Positions 1-11,792 of a DNA stretch of 64,000 nt are shown here, one piece after another. Both the position numbers and the translations under genes were made by a program. The stretch covers positions 152,132,684 to 152,196,683 of the forward strand of contig OZ018331.1 of the NCBI GenBank assembly GCA_963969495.1, in the 5' to 3' direction. Position 1 is the first letter of the stretch. Each line of letters starts with the position of its first letter. The stretch comes from Ceratothoa steindachneri (lineage: Eukaryota; Arthropoda; Malacostraca; Isopoda; Cymothoidae). The notes beneath the pieces are model-generated. The model was not told the DNA's origin. It did no database searches and was given only the letters and a program-made list of their open reading frames with translations.

Positions 1-181
1 TAGTGGTCTCAGGACGGAACCTTGAGGGACACTGCTAGATACGGGCGCCCATTCAGAGGCCCGACCATTCACCACTACGTGTTGCCGTCTGTCACTTAGC
101 CAGCTCTCTATCCAACCTGCTACCTTGTCGCCTATGCTCGGCGCACGCACTTTCCGGAGAAGGCGGCGGTGTGGTACCTTG
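1..181 (-). pseudogene. CR1/L2-type LINE reverse transcriptase fragment, runs off the window
   Basis: The reverse complement reads without a stop through RT palm motifs KVPHRRLLRK, ESWLSDRRQ, VVNGRASEW and VPQGSVL, the usual order in CR1/L2-like non-LTR elements. It would act in target-primed reverse transcription. The 5' side stops at about 181, where gypsy gag sequence begins; the 3' side leaves the window. The expected SGVPQG reads SSVPQG. The clade is inferred from motif wording only; L2 and CR1 cannot be separated here. Confidence 0.7.
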
Positions 182-1566
182 TGAGTGATAGGAAGGATGG
201 AGAATGGAAGAGATTGGAATGCAAGAGAGGAAGGAAGACTGGGTCAAAGGGAAAGGATCAGAAGGTAAGAGAGAAGAGTGTGGACTTGTATTTAGATGAA
301 GAAAGTGAATGTATGATTGGCATGAGATTAGAGTAAGAGTGAAGTGAATGTAGGGAAAGGTATTTTGATAAGGGAAGTGCCAAAGGTTGATAAGTTTAGG
401 TTGCATGGTGGGAAGAGTGTGGATGAATTCTTTGGGGGATGTGCGCGTTATTGTAAGCTCAAGTATCCAGAGAGTAAGGGATATTGGGTGAATGTATTAG
501 GCGAGTGCTTGGAAGGAAAGGTGCTAGAGCAGGCATGGGCAACGACTTCTTACCGGCACGCAAAACCAAATGCTTACTTTAAGAAAACTAAATAAATTTA
601 TCTCCAACTTCTTTCATATGGCAAGCGAATACAGTACAACCTATTATAAATTATCTGCCATCATTAATGCAGGAGCAGAAGTCTCAATGATGGTAAATAA
701 ATAAAAGGTCCACAATTTTTCTTTCTATAGTCTGGATTTGTTATGTTCTACTTAAAATGGTAAAGATTCAATTGTGTTTAATATAATATGTATTTTTGTA
801 GGCAAAATAACTATCTTTTTGCTGTGATTTGTATGCATCATAAGAAATTAAGAACGAATAAAAGAACATCATTAATTTTATATCATTTTATTGTGTTTTA
901 GTCAAATATTGGCACAGGATAAAATTTTATACCAAAGATTTGGACAATTTTGGCACGCCCACTTAAAAAGGATACCCACCCCTGTGCTAGAGTTTTTCTG
1001 TATGATCACGAGTGTGGGTGAAGCCAAGGTATGAGGTGGTGAAGAAGTGATTGATTGGGTAAGTGAAATGAATGAAAGAGAGTGTGAAGTATAAAAGGGT
1101 GAATGAATTTGAGAAGACTAGCATGGGGAAGAGTGAAAGTGTGAATATGTATGTGCATAGGCTTGAGACTATGGTGAGAAAGAGGTATGGTGATGATGGA
1201 GTGAATGAGTGTAAGCAACTGTTGAGGAAGTTCCTGGACACGATCCTGTGAAAGGTGAGTGAATGGTTGAATGGGAAGAGAAAGGAGAGGATGAGACTGA
1301 TAGATGAACAGTTGGTGCAGGAAGATGTGTTGGAACTGCTGGAAGATGGGCAATTTAATGAAGAAAGTGACTTAGATGAGGATGGATGGTATAGTGTGAA
1401 TGTTGGTGGTAGGAAGCCCAGGAGTTTTCCTGCACTGCAGGAGCTTGTCAGCTCGGATGCCCTGAGGGCTGCACCAACTGGGGTGATGTCGAGCTTCCTG
1501 GGCTGCCAGAGTGGACAGATGAATGGGGGATGGACAAGTGGTAGGGGATGGATGAATGGGGGATAG
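182..1566 (+). pseudogene. gag: gag (capsid region) remnant, gypsy copy 1
   Basis: Open pieces at 182-529 and 993-1566 flank the MITE. The stretch with GKGILIREVPKVDKF and GGKSVDEFF is nearly the same as 13249-13370 in the other gag copy. The pattern (core peptide, then LKYP, then a LEGKVLE segment) resembles Ty3/gypsy capsid proteins that coat the RNA in virus-like particles. With the MITE and one copy of its 8-bp target duplication removed, the capsid segment is contiguous. Frameshifts follow near 1100-1250. No complete start codon region is present; the other copy preserves the N terminus. Confidence 0.7.
530..984. mobile_element. hAT-type MITE inserted in gag
   Basis: A 455-bp AT-rich insert interrupts the gag frame. 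Its ends are CAGGCATGGGCAAC and (reverse complement) CAGGGGTGGGTATCC, the typical hAT terminal form. It is flanked by a perfect 8-bp direct repeat TGCTAGAG at 522-529 and 985-992, the expected hAT target-site duplication. No transposase is encoded, so it was mobilised in trans. The insertion is younger than the gypsy copy. Confidence 0.87.
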
Positions 1567-1584
1567 ACAAGTGGTAGGAGACAG

Positions 1585-2029
1585 ATGGCTGGTGTACGGC
1601 CGAATGGAGGTATGAGAGAGCAACAGAGATATGATCCGGCGAATGAATGGTCAAATGGTGTGAAAAAGATCGTGGAATGTAGTAGGTATGGAAGAAAGGG
1701 GCATTTGTTAGCAGAATGTAGATGGATGTTCGAAGCGTGTTTTGGGTGTGGTAAGAAGGGGCATATGATAAAGGATTGCTGGGAAAGTGTGAAAAGAGAG
1801 TTTCAAATGTAAAGAAAGAGGCAATTTGAAGAGAGATTGTCCAAGGTTGAATGGAGGAGCGAATGCTGGAGGGAGTGTAGGATATGCATGTGGTAACTGT
1901 GGAAAGGCTGGGCACTATGTGAGGATGTGTCGTGACCAGAGGAATGTATGTAGCTATTGTGCGGTGGAAGGGCATTCGAGTGAAAGGTGTTGGATTAGAC
2001 AGACCGCAAGGTGCGAATGGAAAGTCTGA
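1585..2029 (+). pseudogene. Nucleocapsid zinc-knuckle region, gypsy copy 1
   Basis: Two frames joined by a frameshift near 1812-1826 encode a run of CCHC knuckles: CFGCGKKGHMIKDC, CGNCGKAGHYVRMC and CSYCAVEGHSSERC are intact, while an earlier one (CSRYGRKGHLLAEC) has lost its second Cys. Such knuckles bind genomic RNA in retroelement gag. At least four knuckles is more than the one or two usual in Ty3/gypsy elements. The protease follows about 150 bases downstream. Confidence 0.8.
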
Positions 2030-2173
2030 GTCGGGAAACTGAATTGTGGGAGGGTACCTGGTGAAGTATCCTCTGGGTGCATGATGTGTTGGTAGGTCTG
2101 TCTAGTGTGAAAGTTCTGTCCGGTAGGAAGTATGAGTGTCTGAGTGCGAAGAATGAATTGAACAGGGCTGTGT

Positions 2174-2416
2174 TTGGTATCGATAGATTCTGGGTGCAAG
2201 ATGAGTTTGCTATATAAGGACGTGTATGACCAGCTGAGTGATAAAGCCCTCCTGTCTGAGTGTAAAGGTAGTTTGGTAGGGATTGGTGGTATGAAAGTAC
2301 CTGTGATTGGTATAATAAAGTCAGCTGTTCAAATGCATGCTATGTTGATGAATGAGTGTGAATTCTCTGTGCTTGATAAGGTGAGTAATGAGTATGGTGT
2401 GATTTTAAGAAAGTGA
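2174..2416 (+). pseudogene. First retropepsin-like aspartyl protease, gypsy copy 1
   Basis: The frame contains VSIDSGCKMSLL, the aspartyl protease active-site form (hydrophobic-D-S/T-G), followed by the GIGGMKVPVIG flap-like stretch. It lies after the zinc knuckles and before RT sequences, where the protease of Ty3/gypsy polyproteins sits; it would cleave Gag-Pol. The reading frame enters without an ATG, as expected inside a polyprotein. A second retropepsin-like segment occurs at 3648-3870. Confidence 0.65.
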
Positions 2417-2422
2417 ACCGTA

Positions 2423-3214
2423 TTGTTGTGCATCCTGCGAGTGATCAGATTGAGAAAGATTGGTAAAAATGGGGTGCGTAAGTTGTATGTAGGGAAAGAT
2501 GGTAGTGTTTTGAGGAGTGTGTTTAGCAGTATTGAGGTGACTGCTATGGAGAGTGTAAGGCTTGTGAAGGGTGAAAGAGTGTCTGTTACAGTGAGTTGGA
2601 GTAAGGATGTGTTTGAATGTGGGTGAGAACACTGTGTTATTGGATGGGAAGGGTGCGTATTATAAGGTAGGAGGTGTTGCTTGTGTGTTTGATGGCTTGA
2701 TGGGAATGAATGATCCTTTTGTATGTGGGCAGGCAGACCCCACAGTAAAAGGGCAGGTGAGAGGGATACAAGTTGTCGATGTGCTGGGTCACCTCTCCAC
2801 TATCAGTGAGGCAGGTGTGGATGATTGTACTGATGTCAGGGTGAATGTTGTGAATGAAAAAACTTGTGAGTGGATGTATGATAAAGTGAAAAGGATGGTG
2901 AAATTGGATGAATGTTTGACTGAGTATGAAAGGGAGGATGTGTATCGAATGCTATTTGAGGGAAAGGGGTCCTCAGTAAGGGCGATCTGGATTTTGGGGT
3001 AGCAAACCTCCCAGAATTTAAGAATATCCTGGAGAGCACCCCAATCTATCAGTGACCAAGACATTTCCCACGTCCGGTTGCTGATGAGATTGAGGAGCAA
3101 TGTGTGGAATTAGAATGATTGGGGGTGATTGAAGAAAATGAGAGTGCATGGAATAGTCCAATTTTGCCTGTATGTAAGCCGGATGGAAGATTGTGTCTGT
3201 GTGTGGATTTATTG
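2423..3214 (+). pseudogene. Protease-RT linker and start of reverse transcriptase, gypsy copy 1
   Basis: Broken frames carry a pre-RT linker ending in LTEYEREDVYRML and FEGKGS, then, after a frameshift, VIEENESAWNSPILPV and KPDGRLCLCVDL. The last two are the start of a Ty3/gypsy RT fingers domain (usually ..SPWSSPIVLV-KKDGS-RFCVDYR). The RT stops at VDL: sequence at 3215 continues with the OTU-like block, so roughly all RT catalytic motifs and RNase H are deleted from this copy. Confidence 0.75.
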
Positions 3215-3640
3215 AAAGGTGTGAAAGAGGTAATGAGTGAAGTATGTAGAAAGCCTGAAAGTATTAGTATGCTGAGGGTGCAGATCTTTACGAAAGAATT
3301 GAGAGCGATATGTATGCCAGGGATCCCACCATTTCAGGAAGTGTTGATTGTAGTGAGTCGTTTGAATGTAGTGATCATTTATGTGCACTTTGGTGGTGAG
3401 AGGCCGATTGTGTACAAGGATAAGAAAGTGAAGGGTTTGAATGCTAATGTGGTACATCTGCAGTGTTTGAGCGGTGTGCACTACAATTGGGTGATTGAAA
3501 AGTGTTCATATGAGGGAGAAGAATGATTGTCTGGATAAAGATGAGTGTACAGTGAGTGATGATGTGAGAGTTGATGACGGTGTGGATGTCAGTGCTGATG
3601 TTGGTGTGCTTGTTCTTTCGGTGTATTGAGAATATGGTGG
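3215..3640 (+). pseudogene. OTU-like domain, gypsy copy 1
   Basis: The frame aligns with residues about 107-235 of the copy starting at 48580: EVCRKPESI, MPGIPPFQEVLIVVSRL, VYVHFGGERPIVYKD, VVHLQCLSGVHYNWVI. The closing HLQ..SGVHYN pattern is that of the C-terminal His block of OTU cysteine proteases. The N-terminal catalytic block is lost with the RT deletion. A frameshift and stop follow near 3525 and 3628. Confidence 0.55.
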
Positions 3641-3647
3641 ACCTGAT

Positions 3648-3950
3648 ATGATGGAAGTGAGCGTGAAAGTTGGTGAAAGGTTCTTTTGTGCTTTGATTGG
3701 TACTGGAGTGCAAGTGTCGTTAGTGAATGCGAGGATTCTGAGTAAGTACAATGGGTTTAGATGTCGTGAATGGAAGCCTGTGAAATTACGGATAAGTGGA
3801 TTGGGGAATGGAATGATAGTGGCATGGGAACAGGTTAGTTTGAGAGTGAGTTTGGGCAGTGGTGTGAATGTGAAGCATGACTTTGTGATTCTGAAAGATG
3901 AGCAAATGCTGTATTGTTTCTTGCTTGGTGGACTTTATGAGATTGAATGA
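3648..3950 (+). pseudogene. Second retropepsin-like domain, gypsy copy 1
   Basis: Open 100-codon stretch with ALIGTGVQVSLVNARIL where the other copy has LIDTGAQ: the catalytic Asp has become Gly here. It is followed by KLRISGLGNGMIVAW (flap side) and CFLLGGL (the hydrophobic-G closing motif, damaged). It lies between the OTU-like block and integrase. A frameshift near 3925 leads into the integrase frame. Confidence 0.65.
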
Positions 3951-5238
3951 TTTGTCTTTGGGTGGTGATAAGGATTGTGTTTTGAAAGGTGAATGTGAGG
4001 TGATGAGGTTGAATGAGTATGCAAAGAATGTCAAATTTTGCAGTATTATCGAATTGGCTATGGATGATGAGAATGAGATTTTAAGTGATGATGATATTCT
4101 AGAGATGCAAGAGATGTGTCCTTTTGTCAGTGAGTTGAAGAGGTGTGTGATGATGCATGTCGATTTGAATGAATGGCCTGAGTGTTTAAGTGATTTTAAA
4201 AGGTATGCTAAGGATTTTGTTGTTTGTATGGATGTTGTATATTTTGTGAGGCATATGAAGGATGGGGATGATATGTATGTACCTGTGATGTCTTTGGTTG
4301 GTATGATTGGTATGGTGAAAGTTGTGCATGATAATTACGGGCATATGGGTAAGTTTAAGTTGTGGGAGTGTATGAAGGAGTGTGTGTTCCATCCATTTCT
4401 GAGGACTGTTGTGAATGATGTTGCGTCTAGGTGTGAAAGTAATCAGAAGCAAAAGGTGCAAGGTGTGCAAGTGAAGCCGCTGATGTCAAAGTTAAACTGA
4501 AAGAACCATTTGAATTGGTAGTGATTAATTGTGTGTCTTTACCGCGTACAAGTGCTGGGAATATTGGAATGGTTGTTATGGTTGATCATAAAAGCAAGTT
4601 TGTGTATGCGGTGCATGTGAGAGATAAAAGGAGTGTGACTGTTGTGTGTGTGGTTGTGGTTGTTTTTTCCTATGTGTGTATGGAAGCCTAGGAGATGTCT
4701 GAGTGATAATGGGCCTGAGTTTGCGAGTGAAGTGTTAGAGTGAATTTTGAGAGAGAATGATGTGGAGCATGCAATAATGACTCTGTATGTACCGTCTTGA
4801 ATGGGTTGGCTGAATGTACAATTAGGATCTTGTGTGAGATGTTGAGAATGGTGATTACAACTTTGAATGACTGGGATGAATGGTTGACTAGTGTTTTATG
4901 GCCGTATAATTCGACAGTGCAGAGTGCAACTGGGATGTCCCTGTGTCAGTTTGTCATGAATTTTGAAAGGCGAGAGAACGTGAGGAGAGTGTATGGCTGA
5001 GGCACATAAAAGGTTTCATTTGTCTGAAATTGGTGTAAAAGTATTGAAGGTAAAAGAAGTAAGAGCTAGGTTGAATGTATCGAAGATGAATGAAAAGTTT
5101 GAAGGACAGTATAGAGTTGTGAGAGTCTGGGAGAATGGTGTGATGTATGTTTTGGGGAGTTTGAATGAAGGTGTGACTGAGAGAGTGCAGGCTCATCAGA
5201 GTCAGTTGAGGAGGTGGAGAGAACCTCCTGATGCATGA
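3898..5238 (+). pseudogene. Integrase remnant, gypsy copy 1
   Basis: Three frames (3898-4500, 4797-5000, 4993-5238) carry an HHCC zinc region with VVHDNYGHMGKFKLWEC (second Cys lost in CESNQ), a core with LSDNGPEF near 4710, LNGLAECTIRTLCEM-like sequence near 4800 (the catalytic Glu region, Arg to Cys damage), and the C-terminal KFEGQYRVVRVWENGV segment. It would insert the cDNA into chromosomes. Stops at 4498-4500 and 4741-4743 and frameshifts inactivate it. Confidence 0.8.
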
Positions 5239-5943
5239 TGGTAAGATGGAGTGTGATAGTATGGATCTGGCTGGGAAAGAGCTTGTCTTGGTCTTGAGGA
5301 GTAGAAAGCGTACAAAGAAGAGTGAAAGGAAGAATGCAAGTACAAATGAAAGTAAGTCTGAGCAGAGTCTTTCTGGTATGGAAGAGCTTGAGAGAGAGAT
5401 TGAGTGTTTGCCTTCGTCAGATAAGTGATTTAGCTGATGTAAGTAGACAAGTGAGTGAGCTGCCTGTGGCTGATTTTTCTGGGTTTGGGAACACTATGAA
5501 TGATAGTGTGTTTGGACAGAATGAACCTAGTGTGGCTGATTTTTCTGGTTTTGTGAATAGTAAGGGTAGAGGTGAGAATGAGGAGGTGACTGACTCTTCT
5601 GGCTTCTGGTGGCAACCAGTTGAAGGGGTTTCTGGTATATCTGCTGAGAGTAGAGCGAATGTGAGTGATTTGTCTGTTTTGCAAGAGTGTACCTTGAGTT
5701 AGATGAGAGCTGTGAGTGAGGAGCTGATGAATGGGGATATGAAGAGTGAAGGTTCTGAATGAAAGAGTATGAATGAGTTCTGTCGAGAGATGGGAGAGCT
5801 AGCAATGAAGGCTAAGAGTATGGTAGACAACATGATGAATAGTGATGAGGAGACTGACAGATAGACTGACAAACCACCCCGACAGATTGCTATGCATAGC
5901 CAGGGACCAGTAGACGAGTGTGAATGGGTGCAGAAGGGGGGCG
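5231..5943 (+). pseudogene. Integrase C-terminal tail with repeated DFSGF motif, gypsy copy 1
   Basis: The tail has KRTKKSERKNAST (basic) followed by VADFSGFGNTMNDS, SVADFSGFVNSKG and VTDSSGFWW, the same three repeats as in the copy at 51224-51373, the last degraded to DSSGF. It ends before the polypurine tract at 6011-6022. The function is not known; the conservation between two copies shows it belongs to the element. Confidence 0.6.
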
Positions 5944-6010
5944 AATGAGTATAAAAAGTACTGTGAGTAAGGATTAAGTGTATTGTGAGTTACTGTGGTC
6001 AAATGGCCTA

Positions 6011-6022
6011 AGGAAGGAGGGG
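6011..6022 (+). promoter_or_regulatory. Polypurine tract, gypsy copy 1
   Basis: AGGAAGGAGGGG lies directly before the LTR start TGTGGTGG. It would prime plus-strand DNA synthesis. The same tract is at 51776-51788. Confidence 0.75.
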
Positions 6023-6793
<771 letters not shown>

Positions 6794-6940
6794 GAGTGAG
6801 CCTGCTTTTCTGTTTATATTGTGTGAAGGAAGAGTGAACCTGCCTTTCTGTTTATATTGTGTGAAAGAAGAGTGAAGCTGCTTTTCTATGATGTATGAAA
6901 GAAGAGTGAACTTGCTTTTCTGTCTATGTTGTCTTTTAAC
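6794..6940. repeat. 38-bp minisatellite, about four units
   Basis: Units beginning GAGTGARCCTGC and containing TTTCTGTTTATATTGTG follow one another at about 38-bp spacing (the third is 34 bp, the fourth partial). The array starts immediately at the LTR end and runs into another gypsy pol remnant. Confidence 0.8.
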
Positions 6941-6944
6941 AGAA

Positions 6945-7709
6945 AAATTAAACACAAAATATAAGGGACCATTTCTGATAGAGGAAATTCATAAAAATAA
7001 TATAACCTATGTCATAATGTCTATAGACAGAACAAAGCAGTACAGAATACATTACAATCAGCTCAAAACATGGAGACAGCTCCTAAGTACCTGAGGGATA
7101 ACAAGGAGTTCCATAAGCTGTATTGTAGGGGTATAAAGGTAACAGAAATATCCTAGGAAGGAGAAGAGAGTTCACCAATACATTTATCATCTATTGAGGT
7201 GACAGAGATAGAATCAAGTTCGGCAGATGAGGAAATGGACGTTGTCAAAAGGAAAGTTAAGAAAAGATTAGAGAAGACGAAGGAAAAAGTCGAAGGAAGA
7301 AGCCCAAGTGAGAAGGATCCCAATAGGAAAGGCAAAAAAACAGTAAGTTCTACACCAAAAAGTAAAAAGAATGAAACTTACAAAATTACCAATGGGATAA
7401 ATAACAGCCAAAAGGCAAGGTCAGAAGACTCTAAAATGCAGACAAAAATGGACATCATTAGTGGCTCCATAAAGGTGTTAAGAGTTTTATATCAGATATA
7501 TATATATATATATGACTAACTCGAAGAGGAGGCTAAATTAATGTTGAACCCTATAGCAAAAGAGTTGCCCATGATGTATGAAAAACTGGAAAACATTAAG
7601 GACAAGATAACTCCTAAAGTTTTTTGTAGAATGACAAGAGCAAGGGGCAAAGTTCCAGATTTACCACATGTTCAGGAATATCCTTTAGAGCAGAAGAAAA
7701 GAATAAAGT
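6945..7709 (+). pseudogene. C-terminal end of a second Ty3/gypsy pol protein
   Basis: The plus strand encodes TKYKGPFLIEEIHKNN and RIHYNQLKTW, the integrase C-terminal (SH3-like) segment of many gypsy elements, then an acidic and Lys-rich tail (7199-7495), a short (TA)n interruption at 7497-7513 with frame change, and RMTRARGKVPDLPHVQEY with PLEQKK at the end. Wording differs from the first gypsy family, so this is another lineage. A purine run follows at 7690-7720, and TGTGAAACATTTA at about 7721 could open its LTR. Confidence 0.6.
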
Positions 7710-8600
7710 AAAAAAAAAATGTGAAACATTTATTACTATTAAACTACTTAACTAAAGACATCTATAAGATGGAGAGAGAGAAAAAAAAAAATAAGCATAG
7801 AAGTAAAACACCTTGTGAATCATGGCCTGATGAAGGGGAGAGTATTTCTCCGGAAACTTCCATCGACCCACAAACTCAGTAGGTAGGGTGATCTTCCCGC
7901 TTGTGTGGTTGATGTAGGTAGGAAAGCCATGCTAGGCAGGAAAGTATTATCAGGTTGCACTAATCACATGTTTTGCAGATGTTAAAATTATAAGAGAAAA
8001 ATATAATTTAAAATATAAAAAGAATATAAAAGGAAAAAATAAGAATAAATTACAATAAGTTGTATTAAGGCAATATTAATAAGGAAGAAGGAAACTCCAG
8101 TTCATCAGGGTAAGTATAGATATTGTTTAACCCACCAAAGATGGGCGAGTATTCTGGTTTTACACTTTAATACCTCCAGTGTTCTTAACCTGAAAAGAAA
8201 GAGATACCTACCTATTAAATAAAAATTGGTTCCTTAAGATCATTTAAAGTTAAAATATTTTTTTTTATAAACTTACAGCATCCGAGATGGAGTTAAATTA
8301 ATTTAGTTGAATGATACTGTTCAAATAGAATAAAATAAATCTATCTAATGCCTTCATTCACCTTCAGTGAATGAGGTTGATAATCAAAAACATTTATTTA
8401 TTATGAGTCCTTAATAAAGATAATTCTACAGAACTTTTGTATGCTGGGAAAGAAACTGTATATTGAAGATGATATTGGGCTTGAACATCGGTATAAGTGG
8501 GTCGTCTAGCATTAGCAAATTTGGTGCTCATTAGAAGTCAGCTCTGATTGTATTAGCAGACAAAAAAGTTCCTCAAAGTTCCGGCAACGATAACACTGCC
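7710..8600. other. AT-rich stretch, possibly LTR of the second gypsy remnant
   Basis: No coding sequence recognised. It follows a gypsy pol terminus and a purine-rich run, so part of it may be an LTR, but no second copy is available to fix borders. A hammerhead-like motif lies at 7800-7860. Confidence 0.3.
7800..7860 (+). ncRNA. Hammerhead-ribozyme-like motif
   Basis: CTGATGA (7827-7833) and GAAA (7853-7856) flank a hairpin with GGAGA/TCTCC arms, the order of a hammerhead core with stem II. CTTC after GAAA could pair with GAAG at 7800-7803, leaving a UA cleavage position at 7804-7805. There is an A-G mismatch at the stem II base, and stem I is weak. Hammerheads are known in Penelope-like and other retroelements. 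This may be chance or a decayed motif. Confidence 0.3.
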
Positions 8601-9560
8601 TCCCGGAGAAGGTCAGAGAAGAGACGGCCGGAGGGGAGCTGACCCCACACCCTATGACCAGCCTCACAGAAGTCCTTCCTGGAGTCCTGAAGAGTCAGGA
8701 CCTCCTTCTCAAAAAGGAATACCGGACAAGAATGTGAAGCCACGCTATGGGAACCTCCACAATTGGTGCAACATTCAAGATTCCCACAAGAGAAGTCATG
8801 CTATGCCAATGCACAGGTAACACAGCGACAAGCCTGCCTACAATTGCTGCCCATATGGCCAAACTGGTGGCAATTAAAATAGCGTTTAGGGAGCTTGACA
8901 TAACTTGACACAGGGACATGAATATAACTAGCACAAACATATTGGAGCAGATCCTGACACTCAAAGGTGCCAATGACCATACTCGTAGGAACCTTAGCGG
9001 GACCAACAGATTTAGACACTATAAATGTCTGTAACCTTCTGGGGCGAAAGTTTATCCTTTAGTCTCAAGATATCGTATTGCTGTAATTTGTTGGAGTGAA
9101 TCACTTCCTTAACAAAATTAAGGCGAAGATGGGTTACACCTGAAACTGAGACCTCCGAAAGGGAGGCCAAATCATGCACAACGCATCCCGCAAAGATACC
9201 TCAAGCACTAAATGGCCACTACCATAGGCCCACATACGGCGGGGCACACCACAGACCCACATACAGCAGTGTGCACCACAGCAGGACTCAAACTCATCAT
9301 TCAAATCGAACATGTCCAATTTGGAAAGCAGAGACCCGGACCTGGAATTCAGCACCAGAAAATGAGGATAATCCAAATCAGGATCTATCTCTTCTGTGAA
9401 GGGATCTAACAAAGGATCTGACAGGCATAGTATGAGAACTGAAAGAAAATTTTTATTATTACCCATATAAAGTAAAGTATAAAAGGGGGTGCAAACTCGC
9501 ACCGCTCAGTCACTGTCAACCGTCACACCTACTTGGAGCACTGGCCCAATCAGGAGGGTA
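8600..9560 (-). pseudogene. ORF1 (gag-like) of a Jockey/I-type LINE
   Basis: Minus-strand frames read VPTSMVIGTFECQ, VKLPKRYFNCHQFGHMGSNC, CTNCGGSHSVASHSC, FEKEVLTLQDSRKDF. These are the RNA-recognition-like end and CCHC knuckles of I/Jockey LINE ORF1 proteins, which package the element RNA. The first knuckle has Tyr for its first Cys. Upstream pieces (DLDYPHFLVLNSRSGS, YGSGHLVLEVS) lie in shifted frames to about 9500. No ORF2 adjoins it. It could belong to the same lineage as the LINE at 13371-16240. Confidence 0.7.
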
Positions 9561-9950
9561 AGCCCGTCGACCCCTGACCCAACCATCGTTTTAAAAATGG
9601 CTGGTCAGCCTCAGAAATTTACCAGTTGGGAAAGCAAAGACCCCCGAGAGGCACCCACCAACCAACACAGGCAGGATCCAACCTGCCTCTGATACACTGA
9701 GATTGCCAAACAAACATAGATGGAAGAATAATGAAGAGTGAAAGAGAATTGGTACAGAAGATGAGGTAGGGGTTAGCGGAAGAAAAAAATGCAAAGCTGG
9801 GGCCAGACAGGAGCACTGAGTCCCGTCAGCATGATGGCCAGGAGAGCAAATCGCCATGCACCTTATGAGGAATTTTAAAAATTAATGAAAAAAATTAAAT
9901 ATATATTAGTCTCAAAACTTTGTACAGTATGACAAGGCTGAGAATAAGGA
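9560..9950. other. Unassigned sequence
   Basis: Probably 5' portion of the LINE ORF1 remnant plus AT-rich DNA; no domain recognised. Confidence 0.3.
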
Positions 9951-10420
9951 TGAAGTGCCAATGGCTAGATACAGCAAATTTTCAGCCTCTGATGATAAGG
10001 CATGGTCAGCAACAAGGGCCACATTATGCCTCATCACATATTCCCCAAAGCATTGAAAGTCAATGCAGGCATTTACATTAAGGTACTGGAGACTTAGTTA
10101 AGCCTCGGATAGACCAAGTAGCCGCAGGAAGACTGCTCCCACACATAAGGCAAGGAAGACACAGGCGTTGTGGTTCAATAAAATCCAGTACCACTAGTCC
10201 CCAGATGTGTCGCCACCCAGCTTCCCTGACTGCCATAGATTATTTCATGTTGGGCATTGAGAAGGATGAAAACAAGGCTGCTCACAACACTTTAAACTCT
10301 CTGATGGCAGCCATTGTGGAAGAAATGTCATCCAATGACAAGGAATCCATAACCAAGGTATGGTACCAGTTGAGGTCCCACCTGGAAAAGGTTGTGAAGG
10401 CAGATTTTGGCCATTTTTAA
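9950..10420 (+). pseudogene. Mariner-like transposase C-terminal remnant
   Basis: Plus-strand frames read VNAGIYIKVLETLV-like sequence near 10060, WIDQVAAGRLLPH, then from 10205 AIDYFMLGIEKDENKAAHNT, LNSLMAAIVEEMSSND and EKVVKADFGHF. This matches the end of the mariner transposase DDE domain (..LNPLDYYVWG..E...N...HNTL.SL..AI) and its C terminus; the protein would cut and paste the transposon. Stops and frameshifts break it. I found no paired terminal inverted repeats. Family-level wording is from memory. Confidence 0.6.
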
Positions 10421-10429
10421 TGATTTTGC

Positions 10430-10456
10430 AAAGTGAACAATGATATTGTTCACTTT
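10430..10456. repeat. Perfect 27-bp palindrome
   Basis: AAAGTGAACAAT, GAT, ATTGTTCACTTT: two 12-bp arms around three bases, ten bases after the transposase stop codon. It could be a terminator-like or internal repeat of the mariner element; role unknown. Confidence 0.85.
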
Positions 10457-11729
10457 GTGTATAAAATCTCATGAAAATATATTGCTTTGTTTGGTACAAA
10501 CCTTGCTTTTCCAATATACAATTTGTATCAATCTACCTGAAATACCTTTCAACACCCTGGCATATTTAGAATATGCATCATACAGGGACCTTATATATAA
10601 TTTCAATATATATAGATAAAGTAGTAAAAAAGTTAATTCAAAATTATGGAATTCTTACTAGAATTTTCAGTGACTTTTCTTTTTCGAAAGGAGGAACAAG
10701 AGGACTTCTTTTTGAACAAAATATTTCCTGTTTCAGCCATGAATGTTTTATAAGTTGGAGCTTTGACATTAAAAATGTATCAACTATTTAGCCTGAATTG
10801 GGGTAAATAAAACATGTTTCAAAATGTGGAATCAAAATTTTACTTCTTTGAAACAAGCTTCTTATAAGATTTCTTTATTAGCATCAACCTGTATATAAAA
10901 AAATAGGAATATATCAATTTAAAGGAATCATTAGAGAAAGATAAAGGCTGGATCAGAAATATAAAGTGGCAAAACAATAGAAATGTCATAATAAATGCAA
11001 TTTATCCCCATTTCTAATTTTAATATGATGCTAAAAGCATAGTTATGCATCAACACAAGAACATCAAATATCTGGCAACGAGAAGAGGCAGTAGCCCTTT
11101 GAGAATGGTTTATTGGTACAATTTGTCTGCAAGGAGCAGGGTAGATGAAAGTATGGCTCCTTTGGAGTACTTGCACAATTATTCAGGGAGAACTTTGTCT
11201 CACCAGAAGAATTTAAGTACTTTTGTAAATTCAAAGTTTGGTGTGGGCAACAATGTCTAGGTGAAACCTGCGAGTAGACAGTGTACTGAGCGATGAGGAG
11301 TCAGAAAGGTCTAGGGTGTTAATTCTTGTAATAATGTCTTGGACATTAGTATTTTATTATTTCTTTTTGGACATTAGACATATGTTTCTGACAAATACTG
11401 ATGATGAGTCATCCCTTTAACTGCCCAGATGTGGCAGTGCATGGCATGTCTGATGTCGAGCAGCCCAGATAAGATATCATGACATGCCAGTCAGATGTTA
11501 TAGTTAAAGTTAGGGTGTATTTATAAGTGACTGGTAGTGAGTGTCAAACATAGAGTAATACGGGTATAGTTATGGAATGAGGTGATTTTGTAGCATTTAA
11601 TGGGTTAGGAGGAGATGGGATTGAACAGTTGTTCATGTAAGTAGTATGATAGTTTTGATTTAAACAGTGGGAGGGATGAGGAGTCCACAATATCAGCAGG
11701 GAGGGAGTTCCTTACCTTCACCGTGAAAT

Positions 11730-11733
<4 letters not shown>
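10457..11733. other. AT-rich sequence without recognised gene
   Basis: Open frames here are short and match no family I recognise. A short segment near 11440-11500 repeats GATGTC/GACATGCC-type words in both orientations. Nothing firm can be assigned. Confidence 0.4.

Positions 11734-11791
<58 letters not shown>
11734..11791. repeat. (TA)n microsatellite
   Basis: About 28 TA units. Confidence 0.97.

Positions 11792-11792
<1 letters not shown>

Noticed and set aside
8695..9006. 103-codon hydrophobic minus frame suggestive of a membrane protein
   Set aside because: It is an alternative frame of the LINE ORF1 zinc-knuckle region, where the overlapping frame has conserved CCHC motifs.
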